Below are positions 32,666 through 41,603 of a DNA stretch of 64,000 bases, in pieces. The number at the start of each line of letters is the position of its first letter. Positions within the stretch are counted from its first letter, which is position 1. The position numbers and the translations under genes were made by a program. Source of the stretch: an uncultured Acidobacteriota bacterium (GTDB lineage: Bacteria; Acidobacteriota; Blastocatellia; Pyrinomonadales; Pyrinomonadaceae); NCBI GenBank assembly GCA_937873515.1, contig CALMYB010000006.1:248001-312000 (forward strand). Direction: 5' to 3'. The notes beneath the pieces are model-generated. The model made no database searches. It saw only the letters and a list, made by a program, of their open reading frames with translations, and was not told the DNA's origin.

Positions 32666-34195
32666 ATGGCGACTCGATCCTTAACAACCTCAGGAGACGT
32701 AGGACGAAATCCGCTTCCGGCCATCGCGATAATGGCATTCGCCCTTATCGTTGGGCTCATCGGTCTGCTTATGTCAACGGGCACCTCACTCGGCATCCCG
32801 TATCCGTATCTGCTCCCATGGCTTCTTGCCCTCGCCATTGTCATGGCGATCCCGCTTATCATACAGAAACGCAGAGGGAAGTTTACGCTTGCCGATCCGA
32901 TCATCTTTGCAACTCTATCGTATTTTTACCCGGCGTTCGTGCTCGGCGGGCTCTCGCTTGCCGCCGGATTTTCACATCCGTACTTTTTGGCTTTCGTTCA
33001 AGATCCGCAGATTAACTATCCCTATACGGTTTGGATAATCATTCTCGGGTACGTGGGGCTTGCTGCGGGTTATTTCTTGCCGCTTGGCAATCATATTGGG
33101 GCGTTTTTTGAGCGCAAACTGCCGACAGCGGATTATGCCCCGGACTATTATTCAATACCTGGCTCGGTGCTCTTGTTCTTGGGTATAGCAAACACCGCCC
33201 TTGCCATAGGACTTGGCCTTATCGGTTTTCAAAGAGCGAGCGAGATAGGTGCTTACGACGGCCTGATATTTTTGACGACGCTTTTCTGGCTGGAAGCAAG
33301 CTTCGTGCTTTGGTTCGTGATCTTCAGCCGGCAAAAGTTCGAGCTCGGCTCCGGCGTCCTATTGGTGCTGCTCGCGGCAACAGCTCTTTCCAAAGCTCTA
33401 TATGCTGGTAACCGCGGAAGCGTCATCCAGATCTTTATTGTCATCGCCCTTGCATATACACTCTCGGGCCGGAAATTTCGCCTCAAGCAATCAGTGTTCG
33501 CGGCAGTCGTCCTTACCATCGCTCTCTTATTGGGAACGATCTACGGCACAACTTTTCGAAACGTCAAGGGCGACGAGTCACAGTCAAATTTTGGCAGCTA
33601 CTCCGGCAATATTTTGGAAACGCTCGATAAGATCGGATCTGATGCCCAGTTTTCAACGCTGAATTCGGGCTTTAACACGTTCGCTGAACGCATCGACCTC
33701 GTGAGTTCACTCGCCGTCGTTGTCTCGAACTACGAGCAGCTCGCTCCCTACGAGGAGAGCTACGGGCTCGACCACAACATCTTCAAAGACCTGTCGAGCT
33801 TTATGATTCCGCGCGCGATCTGGCCCGACAAGCCTATCGCATCGGAATCGCACCAATACAGCGATCTGTACTTTAACTACAGCGAGAACTCTTTCGGCAT
33901 CACTCCGATGGGCGACCTGATCAGAAACTTCGGCCCGATCGGCGTGCCGCTCGGTATGCTTGTGATCGGACTGTTGCTCCGCATCCTTTATCGAACCTTT
34001 ATCGAGGATCAAAAGGTCATCCTTTGGCGGGCGGCAATCTATTTTATGATCCTTACTTCGGTCTCGTACGAGAGTTTCTACGCCTCGATCATCCCGTATG
34101 GCTTCAAGGTTGGGACGACAGCACTTGTCGGCGTTCTCTTACTCAATCTGATGGCGCGAGCCTTCGGTGCAAAGAACCGGCAGGCTATGCAATAA
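32666..34195 (+). CDS. O-antigen/oligosaccharide repeat-unit polymerase (Wzy-like)
   Basis: A 509-residue membrane protein with about 10-12 helices and a large hydrophilic periplasmic loop near 295-400 that contains FNTFAERIDLVSSLAVV and an RAIWPDKP motif. This matches the oligosaccharide repeat-unit polymerase families, which diverge strongly in sequence. It sits between the flippase and the heptose genes, as expected for Wzy. The assignment rests on topology, motif and context. Confidence 0.8.
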   Translation: MATRSLTTSGDVGRNPLPAIAIMAFALIVGLIGLLMSTGTSLGIPYPYLLPWLLALAIVMAIPLIIQKRRGKFTLADPIIFATLSYFYPAFVLGGLSLAAGFSHPYFLAFVQDPQINYPYTVWIIILGYVGLAAGYFLPLGNHIGAFFERKLPTADYAPDYYSIPGSVLLFLGIANTALAIGLGLIGFQRASEIGAYDGLIFLTTLFWLEASFVLWFVIFSRQKFELGSGVLLVLLAATALSKALYAGNRGSVIQIFIVIALAYTLSGRKFRLKQSVFAAVVLTIALLLGTIYGTTFRNVKGDESQSNFGSYSGNILETLDKIGSDAQFSTLNSGFNTFAERIDLVSSLAVVVSNYEQLAPYEESYGLDHNIFKDLSSFMIPRAIWPDKPIASESHQYSDLYFNYSENSFGITPMGDLIRNFGPIGVPLGMLVIGLLLRILYRTFIEDQKVILWRAAIYFMILTSVSYESFYASIIPYGFKVGTTALVGVLLLNLMARAFGAKNRQAMQ

Positions 34196-34219
34196 TATCG
34201 ACTTCATTCTCGAGAAACG

Positions 34220-35224
34220 ATGCCAAAAGTTGTCTTTACTAACGGTTGCTTCGACATCATTCACCCGGGCCACATCGACCTTTTGAACAAAGCGAAGGCA
34301 CTCGGCGACAAGCTGATCGTCGGCTTGAATAGCGATGCGTCCGTCCGACAGATGAAAGGCGTTGGACGCCCGGTCGTATCACAGGAAGCTCGCAAGGCCG
34401 TCCTCCTCGGCCTAAAAGCTGTTGACGAGGTTGTCATCTTCGACGAACTTACTCCGGACATCATCATCCGTAAGCTTCGCCCCGATGTACTTGTTAAGGG
34501 TGGTGATTGGCCTGTCGATCAGATCGTCGGAACTGACTTCGTAAAGGCGAACGGCGGCGATGTGGTGTCGATCCCGCTACTCGATGGCTTTTCGACCTCA
34601 TCGCTTATCTCTGGCCTAAAGGACAGAGAATCGGATTCACCTCCGGATGGAAATGATGCCGTGTCAACATCAATAAGCGAGCATCGGAGAGTTTTTGCTG
34701 CTTTCGAAAACGCAGTCGGCGATTCTATCCGAAATGCGGCAAAGCTGATCTCTACGACATTCTCATCCGGAGGCAAAGTCCTCATCTGCGGCAACGGCGG
34801 AAGTGCCGCTGATGCTCAGCATATTGCCGCGGAATTCGTCGGCCGCTACGAAACCGAACGCATCGCCCTTCCCGCGATCGCACTTACGACCGATACTTCG
34901 GCATTGACGGCCCTTGCGAACGACTACGATTTCGAACGTATCTTCGCCCGCCAGGTCGAGGCTTTGGGAAGGGAAGGCGACTGTCTTATCGCGATCAGCA
35001 CTAGCGGAAATTCGCCGAATATCCTCACAGCCGTGATGACCGCGCGTTCTCGCGGTTTGAAGATCGTCGGATTCACGGGGGCACACGGCAAACGGCTCGC
35101 GGGCTTATCGGATATTGCGATAATGGTTCCCTCGGAACGTACGGCCCGGATACAGGAAGGGCATATCACTGCCGGTCACATCATCTGCGAACTTATTGAT
35201 ATTGCGACCCCGCAGGCCGAATAG
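34220..35224 (+). CDS. fusion of heptose-1-phosphate adenylyltransferase (HldE2) and sedoheptulose-7-phosphate isomerase (GmhA)
   Basis: A 334-residue two-domain enzyme. Residues 1-135 are a cytidylyltransferase-like domain with HPGH (15-18) and VLVKGGDW, like the C-terminal half of HldE/RfaE. After a polar linker (about 136-150) residues 150-330 form a SIS-domain GmhA with CGNGGSAADAQHIAAEFVGR (about 191-210), AISTSGNSPN and a His-rich C-terminal helix EGHITAGHIICELID. Together they catalyse the first and last steps of ADP-heptose synthesis. The kinase step is encoded next door at 35228; the phosphatase GmhB is not in the window. Confidence 0.92.
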   Translation: MPKVVFTNGCFDIIHPGHIDLLNKAKALGDKLIVGLNSDASVRQMKGVGRPVVSQEARKAVLLGLKAVDEVVIFDELTPDIIIRKLRPDVLVKGGDWPVDQIVGTDFVKANGGDVVSIPLLDGFSTSSLISGLKDRESDSPPDGNDAVSTSISEHRRVFAAFENAVGDSIRNAAKLISTTFSSGGKVLICGNGGSAADAQHIAAEFVGRYETERIALPAIALTTDTSALTALANDYDFERIFARQVEALGREGDCLIAISTSGNSPNILTAVMTARSRGLKIVGFTGAHGKRLAGLSDIAIMVPSERTARIQEGHITAGHIICELIDIATPQAE

Positions 35225-35227
35225 TTG

Positions 35228-36196
35228 ATGAGCAGCATCCTCGATAACTTTCACAATACTACGGTTGCCGTAATTGGCGACGTGATGCTCGACCGCTATT
35301 GGTGGGGCAGCGTAAGCCGCATTTCCCCGGAAGCTCCGGTTCCTGTCGTTAAGATCGAGAGGATGACGCTTGCGGCCGGTGGAGCCGCGAACGTCGCCGC
35401 AAACATCGCCGCCTATGGTGCCAAATGCATACTTGTCGGCATCGTCGGAGACGATGATGCCGCAGCCCAAATTCGGCAGGTTCTTAAAGAATGCGGCATT
35501 TCGGACCAGAATCTTGTGACCGCGGCGGGACGGCCATCGACGGTGAAAACGCGGCTTGTCGCACACAGCCAGCAAGTCGCCCGCATCGATCAGGAAGACG
35601 AAATGTTTTGTTCGGAGGATGTCGAGTCCGAGATCCTTGATCAGATCGTCTTGGCCGTTTCAGCCGCTAATGTTGTCGTCCTTTCAGACTACGCAAAAGG
35701 CATCTTGAGCGACCGTGTGATCTCATTCGCGATCGAGTGTGCGAAAGAAGCAGGCGTTAAGGTCCTCGTCGATCCAAAAGGGAAGGTTTACGAGAAATAC
35801 CGTGGAGCTTCGCTGCTGACGCCGAACCGCCGAGAGGCTGCAGAGGCCGTCAACCTCGATGAAAACGCCTCAGGTCTCGTTCAAACCGCGGGAAACCGGC
35901 TTCTCGAAAGCGTCGATGTCGATGCCTTGCTGATAACCGAGGGCAGTGAAGGCATGAGCCTGTTCCGAAAGAGCGAACCGTCGGTTCATTTACCCGCTTT
36001 AGCAAGAGCCGTCTTCGATGTAACCGGAGCCGGGGACACCGTAATCGCCACTCTCGCAACTTCGCTCGGGTCAGGTGCAGATCTCGAATCTGCGGCGAAG
36101 CTTGCGAATATCGCGGCGGGGCTCGTCGTTGAACGGTCCGGCACGACAACACTTACGCTCGCTGAGTTAAAGGAGCACCTTAACGACAAGCTTTGA
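35228..36196 (+). CDS. heptose-7-phosphate kinase (HldE1/RfaE1, PfkB family)
   Basis: A 322-residue PfkB sugar kinase that matches the N-terminal half of HldE. Visible motifs are GDVMLDRYWWG (17-27), GGAANVAANIAAYG (about 46-59) and the catalytic DVTGAGDT (263-270). It would phosphorylate D-glycero-D-manno-heptose 7-phosphate at C1. I use the ATG at 35228 although a TTG at 35225 is in frame. It abuts the HldE2-GmhA fusion, so the usual bifunctional HldE is rearranged here. Confidence 0.92.
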   Translation: MSSILDNFHNTTVAVIGDVMLDRYWWGSVSRISPEAPVPVVKIERMTLAAGGAANVAANIAAYGAKCILVGIVGDDDAAAQIRQVLKECGISDQNLVTAAGRPSTVKTRLVAHSQQVARIDQEDEMFCSEDVESEILDQIVLAVSAANVVVLSDYAKGILSDRVISFAIECAKEAGVKVLVDPKGKVYEKYRGASLLTPNRREAAEAVNLDENASGLVQTAGNRLLESVDVDALLITEGSEGMSLFRKSEPSVHLPALARAVFDVTGAGDTVIATLATSLGSGADLESAAKLANIAAGLVVERSGTTTLTLAELKEHLNDKL

Positions 36197-37266
36197 ATTT
36201 AAAGAACATTCTCGTAATGCGAATCGGCCACCTGGGCGACACTCTAGTGGCGTTGCCGGCATTCTGGAGCTTGCGAAAGGCATTTCCCGACGCAAAACTC
36301 ACGCTCCTTTCGAATTCCGATAGACGCAACCCGAATTATCTCGCGCCTTCCTCGGTCCTGCCTGCGAACGGACTTTTTGATGAATTCATTGACTACCCAA
36401 CGAACGTTTCCCCGGTTGAAAGTATTTTCGGAGCGTTGAGGCTCGCATTATCGCTAAGAATCCGGAAGTTTGACGCCGTGTTTTATTTGATGCCGCGGGC
36501 TCGCACAGAAAAACAGATCGCTCGCGACCGTCAATTCTTCCGGATAAGTGGAATCGGCCGTGTTCTCGGGCTCGACTACACGCTAGCTAACTCTCTTGCC
36601 GGCCCGATGCCGTCGGAAATTCCGACGATTTGCAGTGAATCGGAGTTTCTCCTCGATCTCCTCGAAAATGCGGGTGTACCGGTAGATCGAGCCTCCCGAT
36701 CGACCGCCTTGAACCTAACCGAGTTGGAGAAAGAGGCAGGCCCGGCTTTCCTGGCTGAAAACGGCATTGATGGCGGGCAAAGGATCATCGCTATTGCACC
36801 CGGCAGCAAGTGGCCTTCAAAGATATGGTTCGAAGAGCGCTATGCGGCGGCCGTCGAAAGGCTTATTGCATCACACGACGTTTACCCGATCGTACTTGGC
36901 GGCCCGGAAGACCGGGAATGCGGCGAGAGATTGGTCGCGGTGTGGGGTCGCGGTGCGAACGCTGCAGGCCGTTTGACCGTGCGTGAATCCGCCGCTTTGC
37001 TTGAACATTGTTCCCTTTACCTCGGCAACGACACAGGGACAATGCATCTCGCGGCGGCCGTAGGCGTGAAATGTGTCGCCATCTTCGCCGCGATCGACTA
37101 TCCGGGCCGCTGGGCTCCGTTCGGCAGCGGACACCAGGTCTTTCGGCGTTCCGTCGAATGCGAGGGATGCCACACGCCTGATTGTTTTAACGCACACAAA
37201 TGCCTGGACCTGATCGGTGTTGAAGAGGTAATTAGAGCGGTCTCCATGATCCTTTCATCACATTGA
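36193..37266 (+). CDS. glycosyltransferase family 9 (heptosyltransferase-like)
   Basis: A 357-residue GT9 protein with a TTG start overlapping the stop codon of the kinase gene. ILVMRIGHLGDTLVALPAFW (5-24) is the family N-terminus. AIAPGSKWPSKIW and YLGNDTGTMHLAAAVG are the donor-site motifs of WaaF/WaaC-like enzymes. A C-terminal C-x2-C-x4-C-x5-C array may bind a metal, as in several GT9 relatives. With the ADP-heptose genes directly upstream, transfer of heptose is the likely role. Confidence 0.86.
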   Translation: MNLKNILVMRIGHLGDTLVALPAFWSLRKAFPDAKLTLLSNSDRRNPNYLAPSSVLPANGLFDEFIDYPTNVSPVESIFGALRLALSLRIRKFDAVFYLMPRARTEKQIARDRQFFRISGIGRVLGLDYTLANSLAGPMPSEIPTICSESEFLLDLLENAGVPVDRASRSTALNLTELEKEAGPAFLAENGIDGGQRIIAIAPGSKWPSKIWFEERYAAAVERLIASHDVYPIVLGGPEDRECGERLVAVWGRGANAAGRLTVRESAALLEHCSLYLGNDTGTMHLAAAVGVKCVAIFAAIDYPGRWAPFGSGHQVFRRSVECEGCHTPDCFNAHKCLDLIGVEEVIRAVSMILSSH

Positions 37267-37340
37267 AACTTGATCAAGGTTGAGCTGACTGCCAGCATTT
37301 GAGACAATTCGCCAGACCTGCTGGTAATTCTGAAGAACGC

Positions 37341-38240
37341 GTGCCGATACAAATCAAAAAAACAAGAGTTCTGATCCTTGGTGCAACGGGAATGCTCGGG
37401 CACAAGCTCGTGCAGTGCCTCTCTGAGCATTTCGAGGTATTTTCGACGATCCGCGGGATCTTCGATCAAATCGAGAGGTACCGACTATTTCATCGGGAAA
37501 TGATCATCGAGAAGGTCGATGCGACAGACGCAACATTGCTCGAAAAGGTCATCGCTGACGTTACGCCCGACATTGTTATCAATGCGATAGGCGTTGTTAA
37601 GCAAGTCCCTACCGCCAAAGATGTGATTACGACACTCGAACTGAATTCGATCCTGCCGCAGAGACTGGCGATCCTCTCTAAAAAGTTCGGCTTTCGTCTC
37701 ATACATTTCAGCACGGACTGCGTTTTTGACGGCGGACGCGGAATGTACAATGAGCAAGATACGCCGAACGCCCTAGATCTTTACGGCAAGAGCAAACAGC
37801 TTGGCGAGATCTCACAAGAAAATGTGCTCACTATTCGATCATCGATCATAGGCAGGGAACTCCACACGTCTCATAGCTTGATCGAATGGTTCCTTTCAAA
37901 TCGAGGCGGCAGGGTTTTCGGTTATACGACCGCGATATACAGCGGCTTTCCAACGATCGTGATTGCCGATATAATCAAGGGTTTGATCGTCGATCATCCG
38001 AGGCTTTGCGGCGTTCATCATATCGCTTCAGAGCCGATCAACAAATACGAATTACTTGGGCTCGTTGATGAGTTTTACGACGCGGCTGTTGAGATCGAGC
38101 CGTCGGATCAGCTTGTGATCGACCGCAGCCTTGATGGGTCGGTGTTTAACTCCCTGACCGGCTTTCAGCCCGAAGACTGGCCTACGATGATCCGGAAGAT
38201 GGCTGAAGATAAAACTCCTTACGACGACTTTCATAAATGA
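37341..38240 (+). CDS. RmlD-like SDR reductase of UDP-amino sugar synthesis
   Basis: About 299 residues from the GTG at 37341 (a TTG at 37299 is possible). It has the NAD(P) motif LGATGMLGHKL, the RmlD-like IHFSTDCVFDG and the Tyr/Lys pair in LYGKSKQLGE. The C-terminal cupin domain of CapF is absent. Lying between a CapE-type dehydratase and a WecB-type epimerase, it should reduce the 4-keto intermediate. A single-domain reductase here resembles WbvR of the UDP-L-QuiNAc route more than CapF/FnlB of the UDP-L-FucNAc route. Confidence 0.8.
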   Translation: MPIQIKKTRVLILGATGMLGHKLVQCLSEHFEVFSTIRGIFDQIERYRLFHREMIIEKVDATDATLLEKVIADVTPDIVINAIGVVKQVPTAKDVITTLELNSILPQRLAILSKKFGFRLIHFSTDCVFDGGRGMYNEQDTPNALDLYGKSKQLGEISQENVLTIRSSIIGRELHTSHSLIEWFLSNRGGRVFGYTTAIYSGFPTIVIADIIKGLIVDHPRLCGVHHIASEPINKYELLGLVDEFYDAAVEIEPSDQLVIDRSLDGSVFNSLTGFQPEDWPTMIRKMAEDKTPYDDFHK

Positions 38241-39283
38241 GCACACTCGAAGGCAAACACATACTCGTTACAGGCGGCACCGGTTCGCTCGGGCAGACGC
38301 TTGTCCGCCGTATCCTGACCGGTGAGATGGGACGCCCCAAAAGCATCACCGTCTTTTCTCGGGACGAAGCCAAGCAGCATTACATGCGGCTCGACTTTAT
38401 GGAGAAAAAGGCGGCGACGGACGAGGTGATCTATCAGAACTCTCAGGATCTGCTAAGGTTCACGATCGGCGACGTACGTAATTATCCGGCCTTGCTAGCC
38501 GCCATGCGTAAAGCGGATGTTGTATTTCACGCGGCGGCATTGAAACAGGTTCCGTCGTGCGAATATTTCCCCCTCGAAGCTGTTCAAACGAACATCGGCG
38601 GTGCGGAGAATGTCGCAAGGGCATTGCGTGAGAACGACCTGCCGGTCGAACTCGTCGTCGGCATCTCGACCGATAAGGCGTGCAAACCGATCAACGTGAT
38701 GGGAATGACAAAGGCCCTGCAGGAACGGGTTCTGCTTGAAGCAAATCGCGACTGCCCGAAAGTTAATATCAACTGCGTCCGCTATGGGAACGTGATCGCA
38801 TCCCGAGGGTCGATCATTCCGCTTTTTGTCGAACAGATCCGCGAAGGACGCCCCGTTACCATAACCTTGCCTGAGATGACGCGGTTTCTCTTGAGTCTGG
38901 ACCGTGCTGTCGATACCGTCTTCGAGGCCGTCAGGAGCGACCGACGAGGATGCACCTTTATTCCGAAAGTGCCTGCAGCTAAGATCACGGACGTTGCCAA
39001 CGTGCTGATGGGCGAAAATAAGGTCGATATGATCTTCACGGGTATTCGCCCCGGGGAGAAGATCCACGAGATCATGGTCTCTGAAGAAGAGTGTTTTCGC
39101 ACGATAGAATCCGGCGCCTACTATGTGATCTTGCCGGTTCTCCCCGAACTTCGCGATGGCAGCGATTTCGAGGCGGCGTTAACGAGCGAGTACTCCTCGA
39201 AGAACGACAATATCGCCGGTGATGAATTACTGCGTCTGCTGACTGACGCCGACTCAGAGATAAAACGATTCGCCAATAACTAG
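38237..39283 (+). CDS. UDP-GlcNAc 4,6-dehydratase / 5-epimerase (CapE/FnlA/WbjB type)
   Basis: A 348-residue SDR enzyme with TGGTGSLGQ (13-21), HAAALKQVP and STDKACKPINVMGMTK. The usual SDR Tyr-x3-Lys is Met-x3-Lys (MGMTK), a feature described for CapE-type dehydratases. It begins the conversion of UDP-GlcNAc to a 2-acetamido-2,6-dideoxy-L-hexose. Its start overlaps the end of the reductase gene by 4 nt. Confidence 0.9.
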   Translation: MSTLEGKHILVTGGTGSLGQTLVRRILTGEMGRPKSITVFSRDEAKQHYMRLDFMEKKAATDEVIYQNSQDLLRFTIGDVRNYPALLAAMRKADVVFHAAALKQVPSCEYFPLEAVQTNIGGAENVARALRENDLPVELVVGISTDKACKPINVMGMTKALQERVLLEANRDCPKVNINCVRYGNVIASRGSIIPLFVEQIREGRPVTITLPEMTRFLLSLDRAVDTVFEAVRSDRRGCTFIPKVPAAKITDVANVLMGENKVDMIFTGIRPGEKIHEIMVSEEECFRTIESGAYYVILPVLPELRDGSDFEAALTSEYSSKNDNIAGDELLRLLTDADSEIKRFANN

Positions 39284-39296
39284 GATCTTTTGCCCT

Positions 39297-40397
39297 ATGA
39301 AGGTAATGACAATATTCGGGACACGTCCCGAGATAATTCGCTTAAGCCTCGTCCTAAATCTGCTCGACCAGCACTGCGAGCATATAACCGTACACACCGG
39401 TCAGAATCATCAGGAGAATTTGAGCGACATCTTTATTCGCGAGCTTGAGGTTCGGAATCCGGACGTCGCTCTCGGCATCCGATCCAACTCATTCGCGGAC
39501 CAGGCTAGTCAGATAATCGCGAAATGCGACCAAGCGATCGCGGAACACAACCCGGACCGCGTGCTGATCCTCGGCGACACGAACAGCGCACTTTCTGCCA
39601 TCGCTGCCGCTCGACGCGGTATTCCTGTTTTTCATATGGAAGCGGGAAACCGATGCTTTGACGACCGCGTTCCCGAAGAGATCAATCGCCGCATCATTGA
39701 TCATTCAAGCAATGTGTTGATGCCGTACACGCATCGAAGCAAAGAGAACCTCATGCGTGAAGGCATTGAACGCGACCGGATCTTCGTCACCGGCAACCCG
39801 ATCTATGAAGTTCTTGAATATTTCGCCCCTAAGATCGACGCGAGCGAGGCACTCGAGTCCCAAGGAGTGGCTCAGTTCGATTATTTGCTTGTAACGCTTC
39901 ACCGCGCCGAGAACGTCGATGATCACGCACGGCTTGCAAGCATAATGGAAGGATTGAGCCAAACGGCCGAGCGTTACGGTAAGCCTTGCCTTGTCAGCGT
40001 TCATCCGCGTACGGCTTCAAAATTGGACGAATTCCGCATTGCCCCATCGAGCGACAAGGTCCGATTGTTGGACGCGATGGGCTTTTTTGATTTCGTCAAA
40101 CTCGAAAAGAATGCTCTTGCCGTGCTGACCGACAGCGGCACCGTACAGGAGGAGTGTTCTATATTTAAGGTACCGAACGTAACTTTGCGTGATGTGACAG
40201 AGCGAGCAGAGACGATCGAGTGCGGAAGCAACATCTTGAGCGGAGCGTCGCCGCAAGCGATCGTGTCAGCTGTCGAACTTGCTCTTGCTCAGCCGGCATC
40301 TTGGACGCCTCCTTCGGAATACACCGATCCAAACGTATCGAGCACGGTCACGCGCATCGTCCTCGGTTATCTGAGCCAACGAAGGCACAGTTCGTAG
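39297..40397 (+). CDS. non-hydrolysing UDP-N-acetylglucosamine 2-epimerase family (WecB/FnlC/WbjD)
   Basis: A 366-residue WecB-family enzyme with IFGTRPEIIRLS (5-16), HTGQNHQ, HMEAGNRCFDDRVPEEINRR and the C-terminal LTDSGTVQEE motif. After the dehydratase and reductase it should invert C2 to finish UDP-L-FucNAc or UDP-L-QuiNAc. A plain UDP-ManNAc role is less likely given the neighbours. Confidence 0.9.
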   Translation: MKVMTIFGTRPEIIRLSLVLNLLDQHCEHITVHTGQNHQENLSDIFIRELEVRNPDVALGIRSNSFADQASQIIAKCDQAIAEHNPDRVLILGDTNSALSAIAAARRGIPVFHMEAGNRCFDDRVPEEINRRIIDHSSNVLMPYTHRSKENLMREGIERDRIFVTGNPIYEVLEYFAPKIDASEALESQGVAQFDYLLVTLHRAENVDDHARLASIMEGLSQTAERYGKPCLVSVHPRTASKLDEFRIAPSSDKVRLLDAMGFFDFVKLEKNALAVLTDSGTVQEECSIFKVPNVTLRDVTERAETIECGSNILSGASPQAIVSAVELALAQPASWTPPSEYTDPNVSSTVTRIVLGYLSQRRHSS

Positions 40398-40424
40398 GCT
40401 GCAGAAGAGGTATCAAAACATTAG

Positions 40425-41597
40425 ATGCGGCGTCGAATCTTGATCTTCTGCGACTATTATCTGCCGGGATTCAAGGGCGGCGGCGGGATGTGGTCGGTGG
40501 TCAACCTGGTGGATCGATTCGGTCGGGATCACGATTTCTTTATCGTCACGAGAAACCACGATCTCACCGAGACAGAATCCTACCGCGGAGTTGTAACCGA
40601 CACTTGGAATGACGTTGGATCGGCAAAGGTCTATTTCTTCGGAAAAGGCAGATTGAACACAAAGAAAGTAGCCGAACTTGTTGTTGAGATCCGCCCAAAT
40701 GCGATCTATTTGAACAGTCTCTTCAGTCTGCCGGTAATAAAATTCCTGACAGCCCGAAGGAAAGATCTTGTTGGTGAACTACCTGTCATCCTTGCTCCTT
40801 GCGGCGAATTGTCAAGAGCAGCTTTGAAGATCAAGGCGACAAAAAAGAAGCTCTTTCTTGCGTATGCAAAGGCTGTCGGTCTTTATGACGGTGTGATCTG
40901 GAAGGCTTCGTTCGAAGCAGATGCCGCGGATATACGAGATGTCTTTGGAGCGGATGTTGAAGTAATGACGGCCCCTGATCTCGTTCCCGAGGCGATCCTG
41001 CCGGACTTCTCGCCGGCGTGGAAGCCGGCTAAGGCACCGGGCAGCGTGAAACTGGTCTATCTCTCGCGGATCTCGCCGAAAAAGAACCTGATCTATCTAT
41101 TGGAGAGGCTCAAAGAAGTTGAAAGTGGTGAGATCACGCTCGATATAATCGGCCCGGTAGATGATGAAGCATATTGGCAGAAGTGCAAGGCCACGATCGC
41201 CGGAATGCCCAAGAATGTCTCGGTCAAGGCTCACGGGGCTTTTCCAAATAGTGAAGCTCTTCGGCGGACGGCAGATAGCCATTTTTTTGTAATGCCGACG
41301 CTAAACGAGAATTTCGGTTATGTGTTTATAGAAGCACTCGCCGCGGGCTGCCCGATCATTGTCAGCGACAATACCGTGTGGACGGACGTTGAAGAAAAAC
41401 GTGTCGGCTGGCAGATCCCGCTCAGCGAACCCGAAAGGTTTGTCCGGCAGATCAGGAACTGTCTGGCGATGGACAGCACCGAATATGTGAGGATGTCGGC
41501 TGATGCTCGCAAATATGCCGAAGAGTGGCTCTCTCACGACGAAATAAACGAAGCCACCGCAAAGGTCATTTCTCGCGCATTGGAGGGTAGATCTTGA
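40425..41597 (+). CDS. glycosyltransferase family 4
   Basis: A 390-residue GT-B transferase. FCDYYLPGFKGGGG (6-19) is the acceptor-side glycine loop. VYLSRISPKKNLIYLLERL (about 208-226) and the donor site FVMPTLNENFGYVFIEALAAGCP (about 287-309) are typical GT4 motifs. It lies between the UDP-L-amino-sugar genes and the WbuB-like transferase. Substrate is not assignable. Confidence 0.84.
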   Translation: MRRRILIFCDYYLPGFKGGGGMWSVVNLVDRFGRDHDFFIVTRNHDLTETESYRGVVTDTWNDVGSAKVYFFGKGRLNTKKVAELVVEIRPNAIYLNSLFSLPVIKFLTARRKDLVGELPVILAPCGELSRAALKIKATKKKLFLAYAKAVGLYDGVIWKASFEADAADIRDVFGADVEVMTAPDLVPEAILPDFSPAWKPAKAPGSVKLVYLSRISPKKNLIYLLERLKEVESGEITLDIIGPVDDEAYWQKCKATIAGMPKNVSVKAHGAFPNSEALRRTADSHFFVMPTLNENFGYVFIEALAAGCPIIVSDNTVWTDVEEKRVGWQIPLSEPERFVRQIRNCLAMDSTEYVRMSADARKYAEEWLSHDEINEATAKVISRALEGRS

Positions 41598-41603
41598 TTT
41601 GCA

